A stretch of 64,000 nucleotides of DNA from Monarcha castaneiventris obscurior (Eukaryota; Chordata; Aves; Passeriformes; Monarchidae): the NCBI GenBank assembly GCA_026261815.1, contig JAMPIT010000437.1, positions 6,026,001-6,090,000 on the forward strand, read 5' to 3'. The translations under genes were made by a program, and so were the position numbers. Below, piece by piece: positions 1-11,612 of the stretch (the stretch's first letter is position 1; each line of letters starts with the position of its first letter). Below the pieces are notes generated by a model. That model had not been told where the DNA came from and searched no databases. It saw only the letters and a list, made by a program, of their open reading frames with translations.

Positions 1-1266
1 TGGTAGCTTATCCTGTAAATCAATACCTGCTATCAAATACAGTAGTGCACAGCAGTATCTGTTCCTCCTTGCATCCCCTGTGACCTTTCTTCTTTGCCTT
101 CTTATTGTCATTCAACAAGTAAGAGCATGCAAATCCACCGTGAAAGGCATTTTAGCAAATAGTAGTCAATCCTACTTTATAAAGAATGATTTATGATATT
201 ATTTCTGTTACTTGTTATTGGCTCCATTCCTTGAGATGATGAAGGACCTATCTTTATTAACCTCAGCTAGCTGAAAACATTTCATCTATGAGTTTTTTTG
301 AAGAAATGCATCTCGGTAGCTCATGATGGAAGGCGTCTGTGCTGACCCATCAGCGCTGCTATGACTTTCAATATATTATACTTAATAACAGATAAACATC
401 CTTAGCCAGAAACAGAATCCTGCACTGCAGCTTGATTACATCTGCAAAGAACAGTGATTGCCCTGACTATTTGAATACAAAAACAGTGAGTGATGGCAAG
501 CAAACGCAATCTGTTTGAAGTCCTACTGATGAAATACTTTCAATGCTCAAACCAAGGGTTTGTCATTATTCCAAGGTGGTGTGTGCTCCCCCCACTGATT
601 GGAGCAGTTGTCCCTAATCTGGGTGGGGAGATAGTGAATATAGGAGCAGTTTCCTCTGGAACATGCAGCTGAACTTTGCAAAGTAAAGGTGAGGGAAAAT
701 GGCCTCATAAAAGATTGCTGGAACAATGTAGTCAAGAGGAACAGCCGCTGTGGATTTCTTCATGCCAAGGCTGGATGCTGCCTGGAAAACAATGTTTGGA
801 CAAATGTAACTATTGTGCTCAAGCAGAGTGATTGTAAGTAAAGAACTATCATGATGCATTGCTGTTATTTGCTTTTAAACCAATTTTAAAGAACTAATTG
901 ATACTACCAAATTTATTTTTAGGGAAAAATCCTTAATCGTGAACAAAGGTATTATAAAACTTAGTAAAAGAAGCCTTTGATGACAAATTTTTTTCTACCT
1001 TCGTTCCATTAGTAGCCTCTGTGTTTTGAGGACCTCTGTGAGTCTCACTGATATTGATTTTTTGCTCTGGGTCTGCAATAGGTCAGGTGAGATGGATCTC
1101 TACTAGAAATCACCTGGGAGGCCACGGCTTGTACAGTGCAGGTAGCAGCATTCAACTTCAAAGGCTTACTAGAATTTTAATGGGTAAATATTACAATAAC
1201 AGGTTTTTGTGGGATAGCTAGAGTCTTCTTCCTTTCAAAGCCCATTAATTTAAAGGAAAATAGTAA
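1..1266. other. Unique non-coding DNA, no gene seen
   Basis: A+T-rich single-copy sequence. Open frames are short (the longest, on the minus strand at 614-859, has 81 codons) and resemble no protein I know. A GTAAGT donor-like hexamer lies near 835 and a GTGAGG one near 693, but neither ends a convincing exon. An octamer-type motif ATGCAAAT is at 127-134. No CpG island, tRNA or recognised repeat is visible. Confidence 0.6.
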
Positions 1267-1330
1267 GAAAAAAACAAAACAAAACAAAACCAAAAAAACC
1301 GAACCCAAATCAAACCAAACCAAACCAAAA
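1267..1330. repeat. A-rich simple repeat, AAAAC/CAAAC units
   Basis: About 64 bases made almost entirely of A with single or paired C. It begins as AAAAC repeats and drifts into CAAAC/CCAAA repeats. It could be the degraded A-rich tail of an old retroposed copy, but I recognise no element body on either side. Confidence 0.8.
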
Positions 1331-3430
1331 GAACCTATTAAATTATTTCAGATGTCTTCCCCATTTTTCTTGTGACCAGGATATTGTTATGGTACTGTTG
1401 TGTTCTGATGTAGAAAGCAAAGAATTTTCTCTGTTAGTGCTTAATTGATTTATATATAAACACGTACATATCCAGTATATATTGCTGATGCAATACCCAA
1501 GGGAAAAGAAAGTAGCAAAACAGACATTTTGGTGTGTTTGTTGTCAGGAAATGTCATGATTCATCTTTCATGAGCATCTGCAAATATGCATCTGCCAAAT
1601 CCATTTTACTAAAAGCTTGTTCTCAGCCAAACATATTCTCACCCCAAGAGTAGAACATTTTTGATTGACAAGTAGAAAAGGATTAATGATTACTTGAATG
1701 TCTCTACAGATTCCCACACTCCCATTTTCTGCTGCACAATAGGAACAAGGACCATGATTGGCTCTCAATGTCACATGGTAGGAATAACTTTATCGCTTTC
1801 CAGTTCTGTACACATCCTTTTGAAGTGACACAGAGGGAACAAACAAGGCCTTACAGGTGAAGAGTAGGGCCCACCCTCAGTGGTTAGCTTTGCTTTAAAA
1901 TGTACTTGGTTCCTAACTTCTGTTTCCAGGACATTGCATTCTAATCCTCATGAGGCACTACTAATGAAATGAAATTTATGGAAGTTGGTGCCATTCTTGT
2001 TTTGCTATTAAGAGGGTCTATGGAAGTCTAACAGATAGAACTGTGGTAATTATCAGAGCTCATCAGGACACATGGCTTCCTGTCTTTCTCTGATTTCATT
2101 CAGCTCTTGCTCTCACACCTAGAGAACAAAATTTCCCCTACAGATGTGCAACAAAATTGTAACCAATGTTTTAACAGGCTGAACACAAAAATTGCACTGG
2201 GGCATTAAACTAAAGTTTGATATCTTCTAATAAGGATTTACTTTGCTATTCTGTGACTACCCTTCAGTTGGAGACTAAATATTGCAGAGCACATGAAGTT
2301 GCTATTGAGCTTCCTGACAGTTCTGAGCCATAGTCTGTTGGTTTTCATTAGGAGCAGGGGAGAGAAGGGAGAGGAACTGTTCTTATTTATTTTGGCAAAT
2401 GGAGTTGTCAACATCTTCTGAAACCAGCAAACAGCAAGCCCAAACCGGGCACATTAAACTTCATTTGAGATCATTGAAATAACTTTTGTCCCATGGTTAG
2501 GATTAAAGCTCAGGTATTTTAACATGCAGTGTTCCTCTCTAATCTTAAACCGCAGGTCATTTCAATATAGAAATTAAACTATGCCCTCCAGATTGCAGCT
2601 GAATGTGGATAACATGACATCATGGTTTGCCATGAGGATTATTTTGGGTACTGTAAATGATAAAGTACAGAAAGATCACCAGTGATTTCCAAGTATCATT
2701 TTGTAGCGTGAGAAATTAGACCAAAAAAAAAAAAGGCTGTGTTCCAACAGTATTTGCTGACTTTTCCTTCTTCATCCTTAGTGGCAAACTGACAGCATTT
2801 CATTAGTTTATATTGTGTTTCTTTCCTCGACAGCTCCATTTCTAACTTAATCTATTTTTTTGCCGGAGAAACAAACTTGATTAACCTCATCTTGTTTAAT
2901 GTTTAATTGTATTTTTATCTTCTCTCTAAAAGCAGCAAACCTATCAGTAAAATGTTTTGGTGTGTGTAAATTCCCTGTTGCTGTCCACAAAAGCCATTTA
3001 GAAGCATTGTCCCTTTTTACTATTTCTTTTTTTTTTGGTCTCTTCATTGACATATACTAAAAAAGAAAAATATTCAGAACAGGAAAACAACAGAACTTTT
3101 TGTGGTTCATTTCATTTCTAATGTGGGGTGAATTTCCTGAGTGTGCCTTCTGTGCTGGAAATGCAAATACCTGTTTCAGCTAACTCCCTCCCCATCCTAC
3201 TGCCCACCCCTCTGGGGTGCAGCTTTGAGACATGGTCTCCTGTATATAGAGGATAAGTGAGTTAATAAAAAATAAAGTACATAGGAGGCCAGAGTAAATG
3301 GAGCATATAATTTTTTCATGAACTGGTCTCTTAAGTTTCATTTTGCAAGGCAGCATGATTTTCTACATATTTATGAAAATATGAAAGAGTGAACTCGATG
3401 CTTAATGTGAAATCTACTTAGCAATCTTAA
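1331..3430. other. Unique non-coding DNA, no gene seen
   Basis: A+T-rich unique sequence. It holds a 12-base A run at 2723-2734, an octamer motif at 3161-3168 and small pyrimidine-rich patches near 3186-3215. The two open frames of 68 codons (minus strand, 1568-1774 and 2847-3053) have low-complexity or unremarkable translations and no family signature. Confidence 0.6.
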
Positions 3431-3435
3431 GTAAG

Positions 3436-3699
3436 GCTGTATCTTGCTTTCCCTGTCAGAAACTCAGGATCTTCTGCAGGCACTACCACAAATGATAGCA
3501 AGATCTGTTACCAGTTTCTGTAATGCTGCAAACCTTCCTCCAGAACTACGTGTCTTGCAGAACAACTCTACGTGCCAGTTTGTGCTGTTTGGTAACATGC
3601 AAGCAAAAATATTGTCAAACTGTTTCTCAAGGATGGAATGTGATGCTTCAAGAATAGAAGTTGCTTAAGATTTGTATCATGGTATACATCTAAAATAAA
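3436..3699 (+). other. Candidate terminal exon (unproven)
   Basis: A good 3' splice-site match, a pyrimidine-rich stretch ending in CAG at 3457-3459, is followed by a frame open from 3459 to a TAA stop at 3666-3668. An AATAAA polyadenylation hexamer follows at 3694-3699. The roughly 69-residue peptide is of mixed composition, without low-complexity bias, and I do not recognise it. Frames this long are common by chance here and no upstream exon can be tied to it. It could be the last exon of a long non-coding RNA or nothing at all. Confidence 0.12.
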
Positions 3700-3794
3700 G
3701 GACAACTCTTAAGAGAGATGGGTGAATATAAACTTTTGAAAAAGTTATGAGATAGAAGTGGGGTTTTTTTCTAGCATCCAAATGGTGTTTTCAA

Positions 3795-3915
3795 TCTTGA
3801 AAGCTCTAAAGCAGTTTATAAAGATAATTAGGCATAAATGTCCCCATTTCACAGCTGTGCAAACAGAGGGAAACAGTTCTGTAACCTACTTACCAAAATC
3901 TTACAGAGGTAAGCA
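3795..3915 (-). repeat. Possible ancient MIR/CORE-SINE relic
   Basis: The order of blocks (a cccatttcacag-like block, then a gaggaaac-like block, then a short acct…cttacc block) resembles the reverse complement of the amniote MIR core region, heavily diverged. MIR-type relics are known in bird genomes at low density. The match is by eye only. A GTAAGC donor-like hexamer lies at its right edge. Confidence 0.3.
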
Positions 3916-6900
3916 AATCTTGAGCCACCAGATTGCAAGCACTGGTTCGTTAACATTGCTTTTGTGTGCCTGCTTCTTTGTAGCTAAATTAATTAATATC
4001 GATATATCAAAGCAGCAGAAGTAGACCTAGATCTCATTTCTGTGTAATGTTACATTTCTTTGATAAGACATCAGCTTCAGAACAATTCAACGCGTTTCAG
4101 TTCTCTGCCTCATTGCAGCCTTTGAGCACCACTAACATTTCCAGTTTGATGTCTAGGAAGTGGCAAAGTGAGAGGTCCCTGCCTGAAGCACTGTGAGAGC
4201 AGCACGCTCAGGAGTGGTGCAAGGAACCATGCAGCTGCTACCCAAGCACCAGCAGGGCACTCAGGAAAGGTGCCTGTACACAGACAGGCTTTGCAGTTTT
4301 CCAAGTACACAGCATATAGGCTCCTGCTTTAGCAGCATCTCCATGACAACTGCTTTATAATTCATGCCACATAATATATAACTTTGCTGTTAAAAAAAAA
4401 AAAAAGAAAAAAAAAAGGCCCTGCCAACATACTAACAAGGCCACATTCTTGAAAATTAAATGAACCTGAAAGATTTTTTAGCAATCAATTAACCATTAAA
4501 TAAAGCTTAAGGGACATTAGACAGTAAGAGTGACAGTATTTATGGCTTTGATGTGATCATGAAATCTCATTCTTTGCTTCTCCACCGTTCTCACCATTTC
4601 AAATCCCCATAATTGATACTGATGCAACATTTCAGTCAATAGCTATAAAAGGGAATGAGGAGCATGAAATGGCTCTATGGCATTTAATGAATAAATACAA
4701 TCCCACTGAGCTTCGTATTTCAGAATTTTTTGCTAATCAGTCTTGTTTTAACTGAAAGAGTTGAAGTGTTTGAGGCATATCAACAGGTTTGGGGATTGGC
4801 AAACAATAGAATGATAGCAAAGATAATGGAAAAAATGTGTTCTAATGTGGTGCAGAGAATTAAAACTATTAAAATGCCTTTCTCAGTTGTTGCTTCAATG
4901 CCAAGGTAACCAATCAAATAGAACTGCTGCTGTAAGATTAATAGACATTCTGAAAGGTATGAAATGCAGTGTAAGTTTAGTTCTGTAAATTTATCAAGAC
5001 AACAGAAGCATAGATAAATCATGAGAGGGAGAAACAGACTCCTAAGTACCAAGTTTTTACTGGCCATATCCTACTTCAGGAGGCAGAAAAAAGAAACAAG
5101 GGTAACAGGAAAAGCATGTTACCTTCAGTGGGTTTTGATCATCCTATTAGTTGTTCTGGTTTAATTAACATCTTCTTGTTTTTAACTGGTAATTTTGTTT
5201 TAAACGTCAGGTCTAGGAAATGTTGGGATGCAGGCCTTGACTCCTCTCATAGCATAAAAAGGGGATCTGCCATCATAAGACTGCTCAGTTGTTTTTATGC
5301 TGGCTTTTGTATTTGGAATCGTGTGTTATAATGTATAAGCTATGTATTGATTTCAAAACTGAGGAACAGAAACTGCACAAGATATCAATAGGAAGGAATT
5401 ATCAAATCACAAATTACTTCTGTTGGGTTATAGAGCTCAGTTAAAGAAACACCAAGGCAAAGAAACTGGAATTCTCTGGAATGAGAAACACAAGTCCAAA
5501 ATACAAGGACCTCCTCATGAGACAAGTTACTGACTTAAGTTTACAGGTTTTAGCTACCAAAAAGACAAGCTGAACTCCCCAGTGAGACCTAATTCAGAAA
5601 AAATTACTTTACTGGCCAAGTGACAGCAGCAGTGCAGAGCTAATCCCAAAGCAGGGTGTGCTTATATCAGAAACACATGATGATTTTGACTGTTTTCTGA
5701 CTATCTTTCCTTACTGCCTTTCCTCCAGCAGATGGGAGGAGAATTGAACTGAAACATCCAGCAATGATTCAAAATAGGACTGATGCTTTACCCTTTTCAG
5801 CGGGGTTCCAGGTATGAAGTATTATTTTCAGATTTATGTGACTCTGGAGCAGAATTTGCATTGCTTGGTTTACAGAGAGGTGGAATTTTGGTTTGAAAAT
5901 GGACTAAATCTGGTGCTCGAGCCTAAGGAATTGAGGCAATTCTTTATTTCATCTGTTCAGGGGTATTATACTAATGTATATTGTGGGGTTTTATTTGTAT
6001 TGACTGTCATGTTCCTCAGTTACTGGGGCCTGTGCTTCTGCAGAACACTCAGAATTTAACAGCGGGGGAGTGGAAGAAGGGGAACATCTTGTACAGCATA
6101 AGGACAGTTTAATTTTCCACAGCTAAAAATGATAAAAACTCCCAGTGGAGTTGAGCTGCATTTTTCTTTTAAACAACAAAAAAATAAGCTCTTCTCAGTA
6201 GGTTCTACAAGGTCCATATCCAAACTTTTGCCTTCAGTTTTAGCAGCAGGTTGCATTAGAAATACTTAAATAAGGAATGAGGGAGAGAGTTGCACACAAA
6301 TATCAATGTCAGTGGAATGGCAAAGATGTTCAGGTACAATTTTGTTGTTGCTAATTCCAGTCAGAGTAGCTGGGGGTCTGGGCTGAATGAAGTTGGGCCT
6401 TCCACGAATGAACCTTCTCTGTAATAGCACTGTGAATTAGGGAACCCTTTTCTAGTTTAATTATGTTGACCATTGACAAATATTTCTTTTTTTTCTGACC
6501 ACGTCATTCCATCTTTCACTTATTCCCCCAACCCTGTGTATTTATTCCTTTCCTTCTGCCTGCAATCTATATAGTTCTGGAATATTTCTTCCCTTGTACA
6601 TGCAGTATTTGCTCTGTTAATTCTTCCTTTTTTCTCTTTCTTTGAAGACCTACTGCTGTGTTGAACAATCTTCCTACAACCTTGTCTTCAACTCTCATAC
6701 TCCTCTTAGACCTCTAGACTGTGCTGCTGAACATGTTGATATTTGGGTCTTGTACAATGCTAAAAACATCAGTATTTAATAAATATTAGTATGTGACATG
6801 CACAGTTGCTATAAGAGAAATAAATAGCTCAGGAAAAAATCAAGATACTGCTCCTCTGCAACAGCCACTGGCTGCACTGACTGTGAAATGTAACTAATAA

Positions 6901-7084
6901 CTAAATTGTCAGTTTTGGTGTGTGCTAAAGAAACCAAGCAATGTCACACAGGCAGATGTTTACTTTCCATTATCCTGGCAACCCCCAGTATATATATCCT
7001 TGTGGTGCAATGTAAACTCCTTTCAAGATGACATTTAAGAGGAATTTAATCTGTATAGAGCACTAACAAACTGAAGCACAGCGG
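3916..7084. other. Unique non-coding DNA with one A-rich run
   Basis: No gene seen. The stretch holds a purine tract at 4392-4416 (14 A, G, 10 A), an octamer motif ATTTGCAT at 5854-5861, and a pyrimidine-rich zone at about 6480-6740. The longest frames (95 codons on the minus strand at 4780-5067, 81 codons at 5814-6059) are within chance length and are hydrophobic from A+T bias rather than from a recognisable membrane protein. Confidence 0.6.
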
Positions 7085-7206
7085 ATTTATTCATTTAAGA
7101 GAATTATTCATTTAATTTTCATCGTTTAGTATTTATATTCATTTACCATTCATTTATTCCCTTCATTTTTATTCATTTATTCATTTATCAAATATTCATT
7201 TTAATG
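7085..7206. repeat. Degenerate TTCATTTA tandem repeat
   Basis: At least six copies of TTCATTTA or one-base variants lie in about 120 bases, the cleanest pair being contiguous near 7172-7187. Copies are separated by diverged spacers, so this looks like an old decayed tetra- or octanucleotide microsatellite and not a live array. Confidence 0.75.
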
Positions 7207-9004
7207 GTTTTCATTATCACTATAGTAACTGTAGGGACAGATTTGCAATAACTTTATTCCTTAAATAGGTTTATTCTTGGAAAAAACTACAAAACAGGGT
7301 AAGGCCACTTGCTCTGTCAGGTTCATTCCTTTTGTGTTTGTCTCTTTACTCCCCTTGTTTCTTTACAGCTCTCCTTAGTTTCTCTTAAATTCCTTCCTAT
7401 GTTTTTTGACAACAGCTTAGTTCAGTGATATTAGACCAAGTGCTTGACTGATGTGAAGTACTGAAATCTGAGTGTGTTATTCAGTGCTTTGGACACAGAT
7501 GCTTGTTTCTCCATACATTTTTCTTTTCTTTTCCCTGTATAATGGCTTTTCTTCAGAAATTCACCTCTTACTCCCTTTTAATGCCAGTTCTATTTTTATG
7601 TAAATGAGTCCCCTGCAAGCCAGGGAACAATGACCTTCTAAGCAACAAGTGTTTTGAACTGCAGCAGAAGAAAGTCTAAACTTCTGAAAATATTGGGTTC
7701 TGTGTATTAATTTCCATTGGAGCATTGAGAATTCAGGTCTTTGTCATATTTTTTTTTAAGTGTTTTTTTTTTCTCTAATGTGAAAACAGTGGATGAGTAA
7801 TATATTTCAACTTCACTGAGCATCAGATTGTACTTTTGATGAAAACAAGGACTGGATCATCTGATACCTTTCGTATAAGGCCAGTGCTTTTGAGTTGGAA
7901 TTCTAATTCTTTTGTTACAGCTGTGCAGACTGATAAGTGCTTATGCAGGTGAGTCCTTGAAGTACATTACCAGTCACCTAAAAAGGTATCTTCTTATGTG
8001 TACTGAAACTTTATCCTGGGGAGCAGGATATTCACAGATGGACCCAGGCTTGTTCCTGGTGAAGGATTGTTTGTGGTTTTTAACCTTCCAAATTCAGTGA
8101 GCCCCAATATCCTAGAAAACAACTCTGTTACTACCTTAGTGCTTCCTTGCATCACAACTTCAAACCAGTGGCAGTATCTCGTCTTCCCTATCTAAACCTT
8201 TTCTTCCTTAATCAGACACTGCATTTGAAACTCAAACTCAATTGCCTTTAGACAACTCTAAATTCAAGCCATTCCCATCATGTAATCTTTCACAGCATAT
8301 CTGTGCTCTGAGTTGTCAGAGACTTTGGTGCTCTGTCGACAACAGAAACAGCTGAAATACTTCTTGAATGGTTGGTTGTAAATATATTTAACGCTTGCAA
8401 TTTTTTATTTTACTATTTATATCACCAGAATAGAAAAAAAAAAAAAAACCTATACTTGTAGGAAGCATCATGAACTGGGTATTCCCTACAATTCTATACT
8501 AAGTAAACTAAACTGCTTCAGATATTTACATTCAGAAGGTTATCTTTGTTGCCAGAAGAGCTAGAAGTAATTTTCTTTACAATGAGATCTTAAGTTTGTG
8601 GAGTGGGTTGTGACTCTGCAGCAAAAACTCTTCATACCCCAACCTGAGGCTGCAACTCTAATTTTGAGAACCATTGCTCTGGAGACTTTTTATCAGCTCC
8701 AAAAATGTCTTATTTCTGGTTGCTTTTAACTGCATAATAAGAGGTCATTTGAAATAGGTAATGTCTTCTTAAGGATTTATAATCTAAAGCCCACAGTTTT
8801 CAATGAACATTCATTGATTTCAGGGACCCTGAATCCAGGTATTAATTCATATTATGTGGTGTTGGCTTAGTAAATTTAGTAGTATTAAGATATGAGGAAA
8901 TGGACTGCCTGTTAAAGCTAGACAGAAATATTCTGGTGGCATTTAGGTTATCAGATAAATCCTTGGAATTCCTGTGAATCTAAATATTTTTCAGCAGTCT
9001 GCCT
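7207..9004. other. Unique non-coding DNA; possible microexon inside
   Basis: A+T-rich single-copy sequence with a 15-base A run at 8434-8448. At 7901-7954 an acceptor-like sequence, a 28-base interval and a GTGAGT donor form an intact microexon-like arrangement, reported as a finding. No open frame looks like a known protein. Confidence 0.55.
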
Positions 9005-9235
9005 GTTTAATTAACCTCTGCCTGAGAAAGCAATCCTCTTTCCAGCTCACCTGTCCAGCTCCTCCCAGCTCCTAAGAATTCTTGTAGCCCTGGAGAGGAA
9101 GTCCCAGGGCTTTTGGAGGGCTGCAGTTCCATCTGTGGGGTTACAGCCTGGGGGGGCCTTGGGCCCTCCTCTTCTTGAGGCTGATTTCTCTGAGGGTGAG
9201 CCTGGAAGATTAGGCCAGACACAGTATAATACATC
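9005..9235. other. G+C-richer patch, origin unknown
   Basis: About 230 bases clearly richer in G and C than the flanks, including a run of seven G near 9150. CpG stays rare, so it is not a CpG island. A 76-codon minus-strand frame covers it (9007-9237), with a Pro/Gly/Glu/Gln-rich translation that resembles no known domain. It may be an eroded transposon or part of an old exon. Confidence 0.4.
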
Positions 9236-11308
9236 ATTAATATAAATGTCTATTCTTCTTTACAGTCAAAATAATTTTCTTCAAAATATTAGAACTTTCT
9301 TAAAAAAGGTGGGTTTTTTTAATCAGTCAATGAAACTTGCTTAAAAAAATAATAATCAAAGTGTACATTCAATTAAGAGGGAACATAGTTTGTACTTCCT
9401 TTCATCTCATCTTCTCATGCAGTGTTTGAACGAGTTTTATCTTTGAGAGAGTTTTAGTCCCTTCCCCCTCAGCAGAGACTGAAGTCAGTGGGAAGAGATC
9501 TGATGTGTGCTTTACCCCTCTGGTGTGTTCATGTATGTTTTTTCATTAAATCCGAACATTAACCTGATGGCCTTTAGGCACAATACTTTCTGAAAAACTT
9601 AGGCGTGCTGATTATTGCTTGCTTTCCAACTCCAGATCCTCTTGCAAACACTACAGGGACCTCATTAAATTCTGCAGCTGTATTACCCTCCTTCTTTATT
9701 AACTTCCTTCAAATATCCTGCCGTGGTCTAATGTCTTCTCTTGTCAGCTTCACTCCACTTTATACACCTGAAGGAGACTTTATTGTTCTTATTTCCTTGC
9801 TCTGAAAACTTCATTCATAGCCAGTTTTGACTTCTCAGGATATTTTTTTTAGCTCATCCCTCCATTGTATCAGCCTTTGTAGTCCCTTGATAATGTTCTG
9901 TGCTTTTTAGGCATGACATGCATTTTTTAATCATTATTTTAATTTCCTGATTTAAACCTAAATAGGGCAAGAAGAACAGCAGAAATGTAGATGGTCTTGT
10001 AATCTTTTCCTTTGTCCTAAAAAAAAGGGGAAAACTTACAATAATATGAAAAAATAGTCTCAAAACCTGGAGAAACCTTAGCTTTATTTTTAGGAAGCTA
10101 TTAGTCGAGTGAGTAAGCAGGTGGCTGTAAAAGGCAGTCCAATTCACTGGTCTATCCTGAAAGTTGGAGCCACAGCCACTCACAGCCTCTTGAGTTTGGC
10201 CACAAGAGCTTTGTATCGATTCCCCCAGTTCCTGCTCCCACTCCAGGCTCTTCCGACCTCCATGGCAAACACTCATATCCCAAGGATGATGGAAGATGCT
10301 TTTGTAAGGGAACTCCACCTATTATATCTTGTCTTACTCACATATTGGCCTGTCTACAGAGACAAATTTCATCCTTAATTTTTTTACCAGTTTCGAGAGA
10401 CTTAATTTTACATATTTCACTGACCATTACTTCATCACATTATTTCCAATCTCTTATTGTTAGAGATTGAACTTTTGGGGTCCTATCCCTGTGTCACTCT
10501 CAGCAATAAATGAACATGTAAACACATTTCAATAAAATTAAGGATACTGGAAAAATTAGCATGAAACTCCTTGAAAACTTGGAAATTATATAGGCAGGAA
10601 AATCATTTCAAGAAAACAATATAGTAAAGGAATGTAACAATTATCTCATGCAGAGACAGCTCAAGTCAGCATTTTAAAGAAGTCTATATGTCTACTTCCA
10701 AGTACTTATGATGCTCAGTGCAATCTTTTAAACAAAGTCAACTAGGCAAGACTAATGCCAAATCAATTACAGTCACTAATGTCTCGTACAACAACAGAGC
10801 AAAAATATTCTGAGTGGAATGTAGCATTCATTACAAGCAGCAATACGTTCATAATCTGAACTTCTCAAATTAAGTACTGTGGTGAAGTACAAGGGAGAAT
10901 TTACCATGTTTTAGGACTTTCCAGTACTAGTGCTCCCAAATTTTTCTTATGGTTCTAGTCTTATGGTTCATTTTTTCATGGTTGCTAATGTTTCTACCAC
11001 ACTGAAATGGAGCTTGGGTCGTTGCTGTATTTTACAGGAAGTTGAATATTCAATGTCTTACTGGTCTAACAGATCTTCATTCTAATCATTTAAAAACTGT
11101 TCCTGTTGATTTCGGAATATTTTTTGAATAAATCAGAATTAATTATGGGATGCAGAACTCAGTTTCTCAAATGATTCATGGTGGTTTATTGGGAAAAAAT
11201 AGATTCAAACCTGCCAAAATTACTCCTACCTACTGAGACATATCACTGTGATTATATTTTCACAGATTGATAAGGAGATCAAAGGAAATGCTTTGCTCTA
11301 GGATTTCC
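9236..11308. other. Unique non-coding DNA, no gene seen
   Basis: It contains the second-longest open frame of the window (154 codons, minus strand, 9854-10318). That frame has no recognisable motif, its C-terminal half is lysine/phenylalanine-rich from the local A+T bias, and an 89-codon frame overlaps it on the opposite strand. I treat both as chance. No repeat is recognised. Confidence 0.55.
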
Positions 11309-11334
11309 TTTATGGGGCAATTTATGGGGCAATT
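11309..11334. repeat. 12-bp perfect tandem duplication
   Basis: The unit tttatggggcaa occurs twice back to back (11309-11320 and 11321-11332), and the first two bases are repeated once more. This looks like a small slippage-type duplication. Confidence 0.85.
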
Positions 11335-11444
11335 CCAGCTGCCCTGTGTTGTACTTTTCCCCCACAGTATCCTCAGTAGCCCGAGATGCAATGATGGTAC
11401 CAGCTCCATGTTCCTTACCTCTGTATCTAAGCTTTAAACGTTAA

Positions 11445-11612
11445 ATCTTGATCATACAGTCATGGGATCAATCAAGACCACCTAATTCCAAACCCCTGCC
11501 ATGGGCAGGGACACCTTCCCCTATCCCAGCTTGCTCCAAGCCTCATCCAACCTGGCCTTGGACACTTCCAGGGATGGGGCAGCCACAGCTTCTCTGGACA
11601 GGCTGTGCTATC
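11445..11612 (-). mobile_element. CR1 retrotransposon fragment (3' region)
   Basis: Read on the minus strand this matches the well-known 3' region of avian CR1 non-LTR retrotransposons. On the plus strand the diagnostic blocks run in order: ccacctaattccaaacccct, gccatgggcagggacacctt, catccaacctggccttg and gacacttccagggatggggc, then the agcttctctgg block. CR1 copies are nearly always 5'-truncated, as here. The copy has small indels and no coding capacity, so it is a dead insertion. Exact ends are uncertain by about 15 bases. Confidence 0.93.

Noticed and set aside
4392..4416. A-rich run considered as a retrogene poly(A) tail
   Set aside because: No AATAAA at the expected distance and no gene-like sequence upstream; likewise for the A runs at 2723, 8434 and about 13472.
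9854..10318. 154-codon minus-strand open frame
   Set aside because: No known motif, low-complexity Lys/Phe-rich second half, overlapping opposite-strand frame, no promoter or splice context.
10530..10620. Faint U6 snRNA-like 'aaaaattagcatg' phrase
   Set aside because: The conserved 5' stem, the remaining U6 sequence and a T-run terminator are absent.
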